From NCBI GenBank assembly GCA_946644025.1, contig CAMPCG010000165.1:1-6612 (forward strand): a stretch of 6,612 nucleotides of DNA, read 5' to 3'. Source of the DNA: an uncultured Prevotellaceae bacterium. GTDB taxonomy: Bacteria; Bacteroidota; Bacteroidia; Bacteroidales; Bacteroidaceae. Shown one piece after another: positions 1 to 5,939 of the stretch (positions are counted from its first letter, which is position 1; each line of letters starts with the position of its first letter). The notes under the pieces are model-generated. The model saw only the letters and a program-made list of their open reading frames with translations. It was not told the origin of the DNA and searched no databases. The translations under genes and the position numbers were made by a program.

Positions 1-4
1 AGTT

Positions 5-77
<73 letters not shown>

Positions 78-78
78 C

Positions 79-86
79 TTTTTTTT
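79..86 (+). terminator. T-run after tRNA-Gly, possible terminator
   Basis: Eight consecutive T follow the tRNA by one base. There is no separate GC-rich hairpin; the tRNA's own acceptor/T-arm structure would have to act as the stem. It may end or attenuate tRNA transcription before the protein gene that starts 36 bases later, but read-through is equally possible. Confidence 0.3.
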
Positions 87-121
87 GTGCTTATAAAAAA
101 ACAACCACAACCCTGTTCTGA

Positions 122-679
122 ATGAATCTATATCTCAGGTATTTCGACAACGAGACGCTAGTAACGAGTGTCGATGCCGCCCTGGACTTTCTGAGGGGCA
201 TCGACGAGATTGACGTTGACGCTGCACTCGAGGCCGACATCCGCGAATATGCCGCCAGCAACGTGCTCTATCCCAAGCGTTACAAGATACGTTCGCGCGT
301 ATACTTCATTATTATCAAGACTGTGGCTGCCACCATGCAGGAGTTCAAGGAACACCGCAACCAGAAGAAGGACGGCGCCGCCAATGCCGACGCCAAAGGA
401 CGCTCCGTGTCGGCCGAACTGCTGAAGCTCAACGAGGAGCAGCCGGGGTGGTACGAGGGCAACATGCTCTTCAAGCGCGTGAACTTCGACCCGGCAAGGG
501 GTAAGTACCGCTATCTGGACACACCCTTCACGGCACAGGTAAAGGCCGTGTCGGGCATGGACTGCTACAACCGCATCGTGAGCCATCTACAGGAGCGCGT
601 AGACCCCCGGAGCCAGTTCCCGTCGCCAAAGGGGAAGAACTTCCAGTTCAAGTTCCTCGGCGCTGCAAGACAGGGATAG
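122..679 (+). CDS. Conserved-looking hypothetical protein, 185 aa
   Basis: I do not recognise the family, so no function is assigned. The protein has no signal peptide and no membrane segment, so it is probably cytoplasmic. The N-terminal part (about 1-50) is acidic and rich in helix-forming residues. A basic/aromatic stretch YPKRYKIRSRVYFIIIKT lies at about 50-67. A charged linker with HRNQKKDG follows at about 78-85, and a mixed C-terminal part ends in basic, aromatic-rich FQFKFLGAARQG. The ATG at 122 is the first start after the tRNA and has no visible Shine-Dalgarno sequence, which is normal for Bacteroidetes. Codon use (C-ending codons, frequent AAG, GAG and CGC) matches its neighbours, so it looks like a native coding gene. 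It lies 59 bp upstream of ssb and could be co-transcribed with it; a nucleic-acid-related role would be only a guess. Confidence 0.8.
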   Translation: MNLYLRYFDNETLVTSVDAALDFLRGIDEIDVDAALEADIREYAASNVLYPKRYKIRSRVYFIIIKTVAATMQEFKEHRNQKKDGAANADAKGRSVSAELLKLNEEQPGWYEGNMLFKRVNFDPARGKYRYLDTPFTAQVKAVSGMDCYNRIVSHLQERVDPRSQFPSPKGKNFQFKFLGAARQG

Positions 680-703
680 TGAGCGGCCCGACGGCTCAGA
701 CAA

Positions 704-734
704 CCTCTAACTCAAAACAAACTCCTAACTCTAA
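704..734 (+). repeat. CTAACTC repeat motif in the ssb leader
   Basis: The word CTAACTC occurs twice (707-713 and 725-731), 18 bases apart, in a C/A/T-only stretch, with a further partial copy (CTAA, 731-734) directly before the ssb start region. The composition differs sharply from the GC-rich flanking genes and resembles the CTAACACC copies after ssb. This marks the stretch as non-coding even though a frame beginning with GTG at 679 stays open across it. Confidence 0.5.
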
Positions 735-738
735 TGCC

Positions 739-1092
739 ATGAACAAGGTGATGCTGATAGGCAATGTAGGCACTGAGCCCGAAGTGCGATATGTAGACCA
801 GGGCGTGGCCGTGGCCCGGCTGCGGTTGGCCACCACAGAGAAGGGCTACAAGCTGCAGAACGGCACACAGGTGCCCGACCACACCGACTGGCACAACGTC
901 ATACTGTGGCGCAGACTGGCCGAGATAGTAGAACGCTACGTACACAAGGGTGACAAACTCTACATCGAGGGACGACTGCGCTACACGTCATACGACGACA
1001 AGAAAGGACAGCGGCAGTACACCACCGAAATATGGGCCGACAACATGGAGATGCTGACACCCAAACAGCAAGCCACGACCCCTAACACCTAA
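739..1092 (+). CDS. ssb: Single-stranded DNA-binding protein (short, no acidic tail)
   Basis: This is an OB-fold single-stranded DNA-binding protein of 117 aa, acting in replication, recombination and repair. The family signature is clear: start MNKVMLIGNVGTEPEVRY, then the WHNVILW block (51-57) with aromatic ssDNA-stacking positions, the LYIEGRLR strand (74-81) and YTTEIWADNMEML at 94-106. I chose ATG 739 because MNKVMLIGNVG is the usual family start. An upstream in-frame GTG at 679 overlaps the previous stop and would add a 20-residue low-complexity extension made of repeat sequence. After the OB fold only about 11 residues remain (TPKQQATTPNT). The linker and acidic D-D-D-x-P-F-type tip that recruits partner proteins are missing, and the last codons and stop lie in a CTAACACC repeat. 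An ssb gene directly before gldE is, from memory, a familiar Bacteroidetes arrangement. It may be the main SSB or a specialised paralogue. Confidence 0.93.
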   Translation: MNKVMLIGNVGTEPEVRYVDQGVAVARLRLATTEKGYKLQNGTQVPDHTDWHNVILWRRLAEIVERYVHKGDKLYIEGRLRYTSYDDKKGQRQYTTEIWADNMEMLTPKQQATTPNT

Positions 1093-1118
1093 ATATCTAA
1101 CACCCAACACCCCCCTTA
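1082..1118 (+). repeat. CTAACACC/ACACCCAACACC repeat block between ssb and gldE
   Basis: CTAACACC occurs at 1082-1089 and again at 1097-1104, followed by ACACCCAACACC (1100-1111) and a run of C just before the gldE start. The first copy lies inside the ssb reading frame and encodes its last residues; the base after it starts the TAA stop (1090-1092). The 12-mer at 1100-1111 recurs as its exact reverse complement at 3887-3898, after the lipoprotein gene. I see no promoter or Shine-Dalgarno sequence here. Confidence 0.6.
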
Positions 1119-2459
1119 GTGGACTACTTTCAACAATTGTTCAGCGAAGTGCATCTGAACCCTCTGGGGTTCGGACAGATTTTCGCCGCCCTTTTGGCGT
1201 GCCTGTTGCTCGTCGCCTCTGCCTTTGCCTCAGGCTCCGAGATTGCCTTCTTCTCACTCTCACCCACCGACCTCAACGAGCTCGACGAGGAGAAGAACAA
1301 AGCCGACCGTATGATAGTGAGACTGCGCAAGGACAGCGAGCTCACCCTGGCCACCATACTCATCACCAACAACCTGGTCAACGTCACCATCATCATGCTG
1401 GCTAACTACTTCTTTGCCAGCTGGATAAACTTCGGCCGTGCGCAATGGCTGGAGTTCGTCGTCGTCACCATCCTGCTCACGTTCCTGCTGCTCCTCTTTG
1501 GCGAGATTATTCCCAAGGTCTACTGCAAGCAGCACGCACTCAAGGTGTGCCGGCGCTTCGCCGCCCCCATCATGGTGCTGAGTCGGCTGTTCCGCCCCCT
1601 CTCGGCTGTCCTCATCAGCACCGGGGCACTGGCCGAGCGCGTGGTGCAGACGGAGAACCGGGTGCTCAGCGTCGACGACCTGGAGCAGGCCCTGGAGCTC
1701 ACCGACAAGGAAGAGCTGAAGGACGAGCAGAACATGCTCGAGGGCATCGTGCGCTTCGGCGACGAGACCGCCAAGGAGGTCATGGCCAGCCGGCAGGACA
1801 TCGTGGCGCTCGACTTCCACACCCCCTACACCGACGTCATCCGCTGTATCGTGGAGAACAACTACTCGCGCATACCCGTCTATCAAGACAGCATCGACAA
1901 CATACGCGGCATACTCTACATCAAAGACCTGCTGCCGCACCTCAGCAAGCCCGCCTCCTTCAGGTGGCAGACACTCATACGCCCCCCCTACTTCGTGCCC
2001 GAGACGAAGAAAATAGACGACCTGCTGCGCGACTTCCAGGAGAGCAAGGTGCACATAGCCATTGTCGTAGACGAGTTCGGCGGCACCAGCGGGCTCATCA
2101 CCCTCGAGGACATACTCGAAGAGATTGTCGGAGAGATAAACGACGAGTACGACGAGGAGCAGAAGACCTACGTGCGCGTCAATGCCAACACCTACATCTT
2201 CGAGGGAAAGACGCTGCTGGCCGACTTCTACAAGATTCTGCACCTCGACGACGACATCTTCGACGGTGCCGAGGGCGACGCCGACACGCTGGCCGGGCTC
2301 ATACTCGAGCTGAAGGAGGACTTCCCCCGCCTGCACGAGCGCATTGACTTCAAGGGCTTCCGCTTCGAGATAGTCGGCATAGACGGCCACCGCATCTCGC
2401 GCATAAAAGTGGTTATAGAACATGCGGCAAACTCCGCGCAGGGTGAACTTCAAGGGTAA
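1119..2459 (+). CDS. gldE: GldE-like CNNM/CBS-domain membrane protein (CorC/HlyC family)
   Basis: This 446-aa inner-membrane protein has the hemolysin C/CorC (CNNM transporter-like) architecture. The N-terminal CNNM region (about 14-180) has hydrophobic segments near 19-38, 81-102, 111-128 and probably 147-170, with family signatures SGSEIAFFSL (38-47) and GEIIPK (128-133). A CBS pair follows (about 220-275 and 288-347) with NNYSRIPVY and VDEFGGTSGLITLED (317-331). The C-terminal CorC_HlyC domain is at about 350-435. CNNM/CorC relatives are linked to Mg2+/divalent cation efflux and CBS domains bind adenine nucleotides. In gliding Flavobacterium the orthologue GldE is associated with gliding motility and the ssb-gldE order is kept, so I prefer the GldE name; its role in a presumably non-gliding Bacteroidales is unknown. 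The start is GTG 1119, 26 bp after ssb: no upstream ATG exists, and the first internal ATG would delete the first membrane segment. Confidence 0.9.
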   Translation: MDYFQQLFSEVHLNPLGFGQIFAALLACLLLVASAFASGSEIAFFSLSPTDLNELDEEKNKADRMIVRLRKDSELTLATILITNNLVNVTIIMLANYFFASWINFGRAQWLEFVVVTILLTFLLLLFGEIIPKVYCKQHALKVCRRFAAPIMVLSRLFRPLSAVLISTGALAERVVQTENRVLSVDDLEQALELTDKEELKDEQNMLEGIVRFGDETAKEVMASRQDIVALDFHTPYTDVIRCIVENNYSRIPVYQDSIDNIRGILYIKDLLPHLSKPASFRWQTLIRPPYFVPETKKIDDLLRDFQESKVHIAIVVDEFGGTSGLITLEDILEEIVGEINDEYDEEQKTYVRVNANTYIFEGKTLLADFYKILHLDDDIFDGAEGDADTLAGLILELKEDFPRLHERIDFKGFRFEIVGIDGHRISRIKVVIEHAANSAQGELQG

Positions 2460-2490
2460 CACATTTACCCTCTACAAAACGCGATACAGG

Positions 2491-3882
2491 ATGAACCAGC
2501 ACTTTTCTTTTACTTACACCTTTACAGCATTACTCCGTTGCTCCGTGGCCTTGGCCGTCGTCGTGGGCGGCCTCTGGTCCTGCAGCGACGACGACGAGTT
2601 CTCTGCCAGCCGTGCGGCGCACCTCACGTTCTCGCGCGACTCCGTGATTATGGACACCGTGTTCAGCACCGTCGGCTCGCGCACCTACGACTTCTGGGTG
2701 TTCAACCGCATGAAGCAGGGCATACGCTTGAAGAGCGTGCGCCTGCGCCAGGGCAACCAGACGGGCTTCCGCGTGAATGTCGACGGCTCCTATCTCGACA
2801 ATACGCTCGGCTCGGTGGTCAACGACCTGGAGGTGCGCAAGGGCGACAGCATCCGCGTGTTCGTAGAGCTGACGGCGCCCGAGAACGGCCAGCCCGAGGC
2901 TCAGCAGATAGACGACGACCTGGTGTTCCTCCTGGAGAGCGGCGAGGAGCAGCGCGTCGCCCTGAGGGGTTTCGCCTGGGATGCCATTCCCTGGCGCGAT
3001 GCCGTCATCGACCGCGACAGCCTCGTGGAGAGCCAGAAACCCATCGTCGTCTACGGCGGGCTGCGCGTAGACAGCACGGCCACGCTCACCCTGCGAAACA
3101 CCACACTCTATTTCCACGACAAGGCGGGGCTTGAGATCTACGGCAAGGTCAATGCCCAGAACGCCACCCTGCGGGGTGACCGCTTGGACCGCATGTTCGA
3201 CTATCTGCCCTACGACCGCGTCAGCGGACAGTGGCTCGGCGTCAGGATTCATAGCTCGTCGTTCGGCAACCGCTTCGTCGACTCGGAGATACGCAGCGCT
3301 GAGTATGGCATCATCTGCGACTCGACGGAATACGTCGAGGGGCGGCAGCGCCTCTACATGGAGCGTTCCGTCATCCATAACTGCAAAGGCCCTGGCCTGC
3401 AGGCGTTTAACAGCAGCGTGGGATTGCTGCGCTGCCAGTTCTCCAACACCCTTGGCGACTGCGTGGCCATCTATGGCGGCGTTGCTGTCGTGGAGCAGTG
3501 TACCCTGGCCCAGTTCTATCCCTTCACGGCCCAGCGGGGTGCAGCGCTGCGCTTCGCCAACGGCCACAACTCTTATCCCTATCCGCTACATGCCATGCAG
3601 ATGAAGGGCAGCATCGTCACCGGCTATGACGACGATGTGGTGATGGGCGAGAGCCTGGAGGGCGACTCGACGACCGCCTTCAACTACTACTTCGAGAACT
3701 CGCTGCTGCGCACGCCCGTCATCGAGAACGACAGCATCCGCTTCGTCGACATCCATTGGGAGACGCCCGACGACTCCATCCAGGGCAAGCAGCACTTCAA
3801 GCTCATCGACGAGGATAATCTCATCTACGACTTCCGCCTCGACTCCCTTTCTACGGCCAAGGGCCTGGGCTGCTACGACTAA
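2491..3882 (+). CDS. Predicted surface-exposed beta-helix lipoprotein, 463 aa
   Basis: A signal peptide with a hydrophobic core at about 12-28 ends in GLWSC, giving lipidated Cys31. The next residues are SDDDEF, matching the acidic lipoprotein export signal (S-D-D-D-like after the Cys) that directs Bacteroidetes lipoproteins to the outside of the outer membrane. Residues about 44-172 look like a beta-sandwich (alternating hydrophobic strands, e.g. SIRVFVELTAP at 120-130). Residues about 183-400 carry short repeats with the rhythm of a right-handed parallel beta-helix (VYGGLRVDSTATLTLRNTTL; AIYGGVAVVEQCTL). The tail ends in YDFRLDSLSTAKGLGCYD. No catalytic motif is evident; such folds often bind or cut polysaccharides, but that is not shown here. 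ATG 2491 is chosen because it gives a proper signal peptide; an in-frame ATG at 2422 overlaps gldE and adds a basic 23-residue leader. The gene lies 31 bp after gldE and is probably co-transcribed. Confidence 0.85.
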   Translation: MNQHFSFTYTFTALLRCSVALAVVVGGLWSCSDDDEFSASRAAHLTFSRDSVIMDTVFSTVGSRTYDFWVFNRMKQGIRLKSVRLRQGNQTGFRVNVDGSYLDNTLGSVVNDLEVRKGDSIRVFVELTAPENGQPEAQQIDDDLVFLLESGEEQRVALRGFAWDAIPWRDAVIDRDSLVESQKPIVVYGGLRVDSTATLTLRNTTLYFHDKAGLEIYGKVNAQNATLRGDRLDRMFDYLPYDRVSGQWLGVRIHSSSFGNRFVDSEIRSAEYGIICDSTEYVEGRQRLYMERSVIHNCKGPGLQAFNSSVGLLRCQFSNTLGDCVAIYGGVAVVEQCTLAQFYPFTAQRGAALRFANGHNSYPYPLHAMQMKGSIVTGYDDDVVMGESLEGDSTTAFNYYFENSLLRTPVIENDSIRFVDIHWETPDDSIQGKQHFKLIDEDNLIYDFRLDSLSTAKGLGCYD

Positions 3883-3888
3883 TATAGG

Positions 3889-3932
3889 TGTTGGGTGTCG
3901 GATGCTGGATGATGCCTCCCCGACACCCAATA
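3889..3932 (+). repeat. Inverted repeat (11-bp perfect stem) between lipoprotein gene and trmO
   Basis: TTGGGTGTCGG (3891-3901) is the exact reverse complement of CCGACACCCAA (3920-3930). The stem extends by a G-T wobble (3890/3931) and a T-A pair (3889/3932), with an 18-nt loop (3902-3919). It begins 6 bases after the lipoprotein stop codon and ends 18 bases before the trmO start. No T-run follows, so a classical intrinsic terminator is unlikely; an mRNA-stabilising or processing hairpin is more plausible. The left arm carries the reverse complement (3887-3898) of the 12-mer found between ssb and gldE. Confidence 0.7.
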
Positions 3933-3950
3933 ACGCCCCCCCCCAAGAAC

Positions 3951-4628
3951 ATGAACATCCAGCCCATAGCTTTTTTCCATTCTCCGCTGACGTCCAAGTT
4001 TGGCATTCCCCGCCAGAGCGGTGTGGCCGACAAACTTCAGGGCCGCATCGTGCTTGAGCCGCCTTACCGCAGCCCCGATGCTGTGCGTGGCCTGGAGGCC
4101 TTTTCCCATCTGTGGCTCATCTGGGGCTTCTCGGCCAACCGTCACGAGGCGGCGGGCCTCACCGTTCGGCCTCCGCGTCTGGGCGGCAACGATAGGGTAG
4201 GGGTGTTCGCCTCCCGTTCGCCGTTTCGCCCCAACGGGCTGGGCCTCTCCTCCGTGTGTATAGAGCGTGTGGAGATGACAGCCAGCGACGGCCCCGTCAT
4301 CCACGTGCTCGGTGCCGACCTCATGGACGGCACGCCCATCTACGACATTAAGCCCTACGTGGCCTACACCGACAGCCACCCCGAGGCCCGCTGCGGCTTC
4401 GTCGACACCCACGAGTGGCAGCCCCTGCAGGTCGACATCCCGACCTCTTTTTCCCGTCTTTTCTCTTCTGCTGAGTTGGAGGCCTTGCGCCAGGTGCTTG
4501 CCCAAGACCCCCGCCCGCAATATCACGACGACCCCGACCGCGTCTACGGTATGGCCTTTGCCGGCCGCGACGTGCGTTTCCGCGTCTGTGGCCGACGCCT
4601 CACCGTGGTAGAGGTTTTTGGGGGGTGA
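3951..4628 (+). CDS. trmO: TrmO, tRNA (N6-threonylcarbamoyladenosine-37) N6-methyltransferase
   Basis: This 225-aa protein belongs to the YaeB/TsaA (TrmO) family, which uses S-adenosylmethionine to methylate t6A37 to m6t6A37 in threonine tRNA. Visible signatures are FFHSPLTSKFGIPRQSG (8-24), FSHLWLIWGF (51-60), RSPFRPNGLGLSSV (89-102), DGTPIYDIKPYV (126-137) and a C-terminal YHDDPDRVYGMAF (191-203), which parallels the conserved end of the E. coli protein. The length is close to the usual family size. ATG 3951 is chosen because MNIQPIAFFHSP is the normal family start. An in-frame ATG at 3888 would translate the inverted repeat and nine-C run of the leader and is rejected. The stop codon TGA (4626-4628) lies inside the first copy of a direct repeat. 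It lies 68 bp after the lipoprotein gene, so co-transcription is possible. Confidence 0.94.
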   Translation: MNIQPIAFFHSPLTSKFGIPRQSGVADKLQGRIVLEPPYRSPDAVRGLEAFSHLWLIWGFSANRHEAAGLTVRPPRLGGNDRVGVFASRSPFRPNGLGLSSVCIERVEMTASDGPVIHVLGADLMDGTPIYDIKPYVAYTDSHPEARCGFVDTHEWQPLQVDIPTSFSRLFSSAELEALRQVLAQDPRPQYHDDPDRVYGMAFAGRDVRFRVCGRRLTVVEVFGG

Positions 4629-4669
4629 GCGGCGGCCTACCTTTTCCCAAGAGGAGGGGTGAGCGGCGG
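4622..4669 (+). repeat. Direct repeat of 14 bp at the trmO 3' end
   Basis: GGGGTGAGCGGCGG occurs at 4622-4635 and again, identically, at 4656-4669 (34-base period). The first copy includes the trmO TGA stop codon and part of its final glycine codons. The segment between them is CTACC-, CTTTTCCC- and AAGAGGA-like low-complexity sequence. The G-rich, GGGTGAG-type composition resembles the repeat after purC. Confidence 0.7.
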
Positions 4670-4720
4670 ACACCCACCAGTTTATACATATATCCAAGAT
4701 GTGTATAAAGAATAGTCCGC
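4666..4720 (+). repeat. Nested inverted repeats (hairpin) in the trmO-purC gap
   Basis: The inner arms are TTTATACATAT (4681-4691) and ATGTGTATAAA (4699-4709): 11 bp with one G-T wobble and a 7-nt loop. Outer arms GCGGAC (4666-4671) and GTCCGC (4715-4720) are also complementary and would enclose the inner hairpin with unpaired flanks of 9 and 5 bases. No T-run follows, so it is not a standard terminator. It could be an RNA structure at the trmO 3' end or a DNA palindrome bound by a protein. The rest of the gap up to about 4816 holds no ORF or motif I can name. Confidence 0.55.
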
Positions 4721-4816
4721 GGGAGGGACAGGGGGTGGGGCTTCTCTGTGTTTCAAAGAATTCGGCGATAAGTTGAAGAATAATGTGCAGGGCGAGGAAA
4801 AGTTTTTCCCAAACTC

Positions 4817-4848
4817 TTTCGGTTTGTCAGAAATTCTTCGTAACTTTG
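4817..4848 (+). promoter_or_regulatory. Bacteroidetes-type promoter for purC
   Basis: TAACTTTG at 4841-4848 matches the Bacteroidetes -7 consensus TAnnTTTG exactly. For the -33 box (consensus TTTG) there are two candidates: TTTC at 4817-4820, with one mismatch but a 20-base gap close to the usual spacing, and TTTG at 4823-4826, a perfect match but only 14 bases away. Transcription would begin around 4852-4856, leaving a short leader of about 30 bases before the purC ATG. Its position in a 258-bp gap, larger than the upstream gaps, fits purC as the first gene of a new unit. Confidence 0.55.
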
Positions 4849-4886
4849 CCGCCGAATAGGCTAACATTGCAAACACTGTAATAATT

Positions 4887-5846
4887 ATGGCAAAGGCTTT
4901 GACAAGTACTGACTTCCATTTTGAGGGTCAGCAGAGCGTGTACCACGGCAAGGTGCGCGATGTGTATAATCTGGGCGACCTGCTCGTGATGGTGGCCACC
5001 GACCGCATCTCGGCGTTCGACGTGGTGCTGCCCAAGGGTATCCCCTTCAAGGGCCAGGTGCTCAACCAGATAGCGGCGCGTCAGCTGGACGCCACGGCCG
5101 ACATCTGCCCCAACTGGAAACTGTCCACGCCCGACCCCATGGTCACCGTGGGCCTGCGCTGCGAGGGATTCCCCGTGGAGATGATTATCCGCTCGATACT
5201 CACCGGCTCGGCCTGGCGCGAATACAAGAAGGGTGTGCGCACCCTCTGCGGCGTGCAGCTGCCCGAGGGCATGAAGGAGAACGAGCGATTCCCCGAGCCC
5301 ATCATCACCCCGACGACGAAGGCCGCCGAGGGACACGACATGAACATCTCGCGCGAGGAAATCATTGCCCAGGGGCTGGTCTCGGAAGAGGACTACCGGG
5401 TGATGGAGGACTATACGCGGCGACTCTTTAAGCGCGGACAGGAAATAGCTGCCCGACAGGGACTTATACTCGTAGACACGAAGTACGAGTTTGGCAAGCG
5501 CGACGGCAAGGTCTACCTCATCGACGAGATTCACACGCCCGACTCCTCGCGCTACTTCTACGCCGAGGGCTACGAGGAAAAGCTCTCCAAGGGCGAGCCC
5601 CAGCGCCAGCTCTCGAAGGAGTTCGTGCGCCAGTGGCTCATAGAGCAGGGATTCATGAACGAGCCGGGACAGCAGATGCCCGTCATCACCGACGAGTATG
5701 CCGAGAGCGTCTCCGAACGGTACATAGAACTTTACGAGCACATCACCGGAGAGAAGTTCACTCCCGCCACCGCCGACGACATCGCCGAGAGAATAGAGCA
5801 GAACGTTAAAGAATATCTGACCCACCCCCAGCCCCTCCCCAGGTGA
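4887..5846 (+). CDS. purC: Phosphoribosylaminoimidazole-succinocarboxamide (SAICAR) synthase
   Basis: PurC ligates aspartate to CAIR with ATP hydrolysis, making SAICAR in de novo purine synthesis in the cytoplasm. The 319-aa protein shows the family signatures in order: YHGKVRDVY (19-27, nucleotide-binding loop), [19 protein letters not shown] (38-56), [17 protein letters not shown] (97-113), DTKYEFG (187-193), [13 protein letters not shown] (201-213) and [10 protein letters not shown] (232-241). This is the longer, bacterial/yeast-like form of about 300 residues rather than the 237-residue E. coli form. ATG 4887 is the only sensible start and sits about 38 bp after the promoter element. The end is odd: the final residues THPQPLPR and the stop TGA are encoded by a C-rich repeat-like sequence starting near 5820, so the native C-terminus probably lay close to NVKEYL. 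This should not affect the active site. ubiE follows 117 bp downstream. Confidence 0.97.
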   Translation: MAKALTSTDFHFEGQQSVYHGKVRDVYNLGDLLVMVATDRISAFDVVLPKGIPFKGQVLNQIAARQLDATADICPNWKLSTPDPMVTVGLRCEGFPVEMIIRSILTGSAWREYKKGVRTLCGVQLPEGMKENERFPEPIITPTTKAAEGHDMNISREEIIAQGLVSEEDYRVMEDYTRRLFKRGQEIAARQGLILVDTKYEFGKRDGKVYLIDEIHTPDSSRYFYAEGYEEKLSKGEPQRQLSKEFVRQWLIEQGFMNEPGQQMPVITDEYAESVSERYIELYEHITGEKFTPATADDIAERIEQNVKEYLTHPQPLPR

Positions 5847-5856
5847 GGGGAGTTTT
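5835..5856 (+). terminator. Hairpin over the purC stop codon followed by TTTT
   Basis: CTCCCC (5835-5840) pairs with GGGGAG (5847-5852) around the 6-nt loop AGGTGA, which contains the purC TGA stop; four T follow (5853-5856). This is a small GC-rich stem with a short T-run and could work as a weak intrinsic terminator. The stem overlaps the last codons, so terminating ribosomes would mask it in translated mRNA. It may simply be part of the repeat sequence. Confidence 0.35.
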
Positions 5857-5867
5857 GGGGGTGAGGA

Positions 5868-5939
5868 GTGTGGGGTGAGGGGTGAGAGGTTAGCCTTGCC
5901 GCAGAACATTCCTCCCACCTCTCACCCCTCACCTCCCAC
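5868..5939 (+). repeat. Long inverted repeat in the purC-ubiE gap
   Basis: GTGAGGGGTGAGAGGT (5875-5890) is the exact reverse complement of ACCTCTCACCCCTCAC (5917-5932). The stem extends outward through 5868-5874/5933-5939 with one G-T wobble and one mismatch, giving about 22 pairs in all. The loop is 26 nt (5891-5916). Each arm is a chain of GGGTGAG/CTCACCC-like heptamers. The right arm ends about 25 bases before the ubiE start. No T-run follows. The structure could stabilise, cleave or separate the purC and ubiE messages. Confidence 0.8.

Noticed and set aside
679..738. GTG 679 as the ssb start
   Set aside because: It would add 20 residues encoded by CTAACTC repeats ahead of the standard MNKVMLIGNVG family start.
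1260..2462. A 400-codon open frame on the minus strand opposite gldE
   Set aside because: It is the complement of a clearly conserved gene. The GC-rich, C-ending codon use of the + strand gene suppresses stops on the opposite strand, and the predicted protein has a repetitive V/L/E/D composition with no recognisable domain.
2422..2490. ATG 2422 as the lipoprotein start
   Set aside because: It overlaps the end of gldE and puts a 23-residue basic leader before an otherwise well-formed lipoprotein signal peptide starting at 2491.
2530..3567. A 345-codon open frame on the minus strand opposite the lipoprotein gene
   Set aside because: Same codon-bias effect. The + strand frame has a signal peptide, lipobox and beta-helix repeats, while the minus frame has an A/V/E/D-biased composition and no motif.
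3888..3950. ATG 3888 as the trmO start
   Set aside because: It would translate the hairpin and the nine-C run; the family start MNIQPIAFFHSP is at 3951.
4629..4886. Purine riboswitch or PurR-type operator upstream of purC
   Set aside because: I found no conserved purine-aptamer sequence or recognisable operator. A GGAAAA/TTTTCC near-palindrome at 4796-4809 is too short and simple to call.
4827..5918. A 363-codon open frame on the minus strand opposite purC
   Set aside because: It is the shadow of purC, and its N-terminal part is a translation of the inverted-repeat region.
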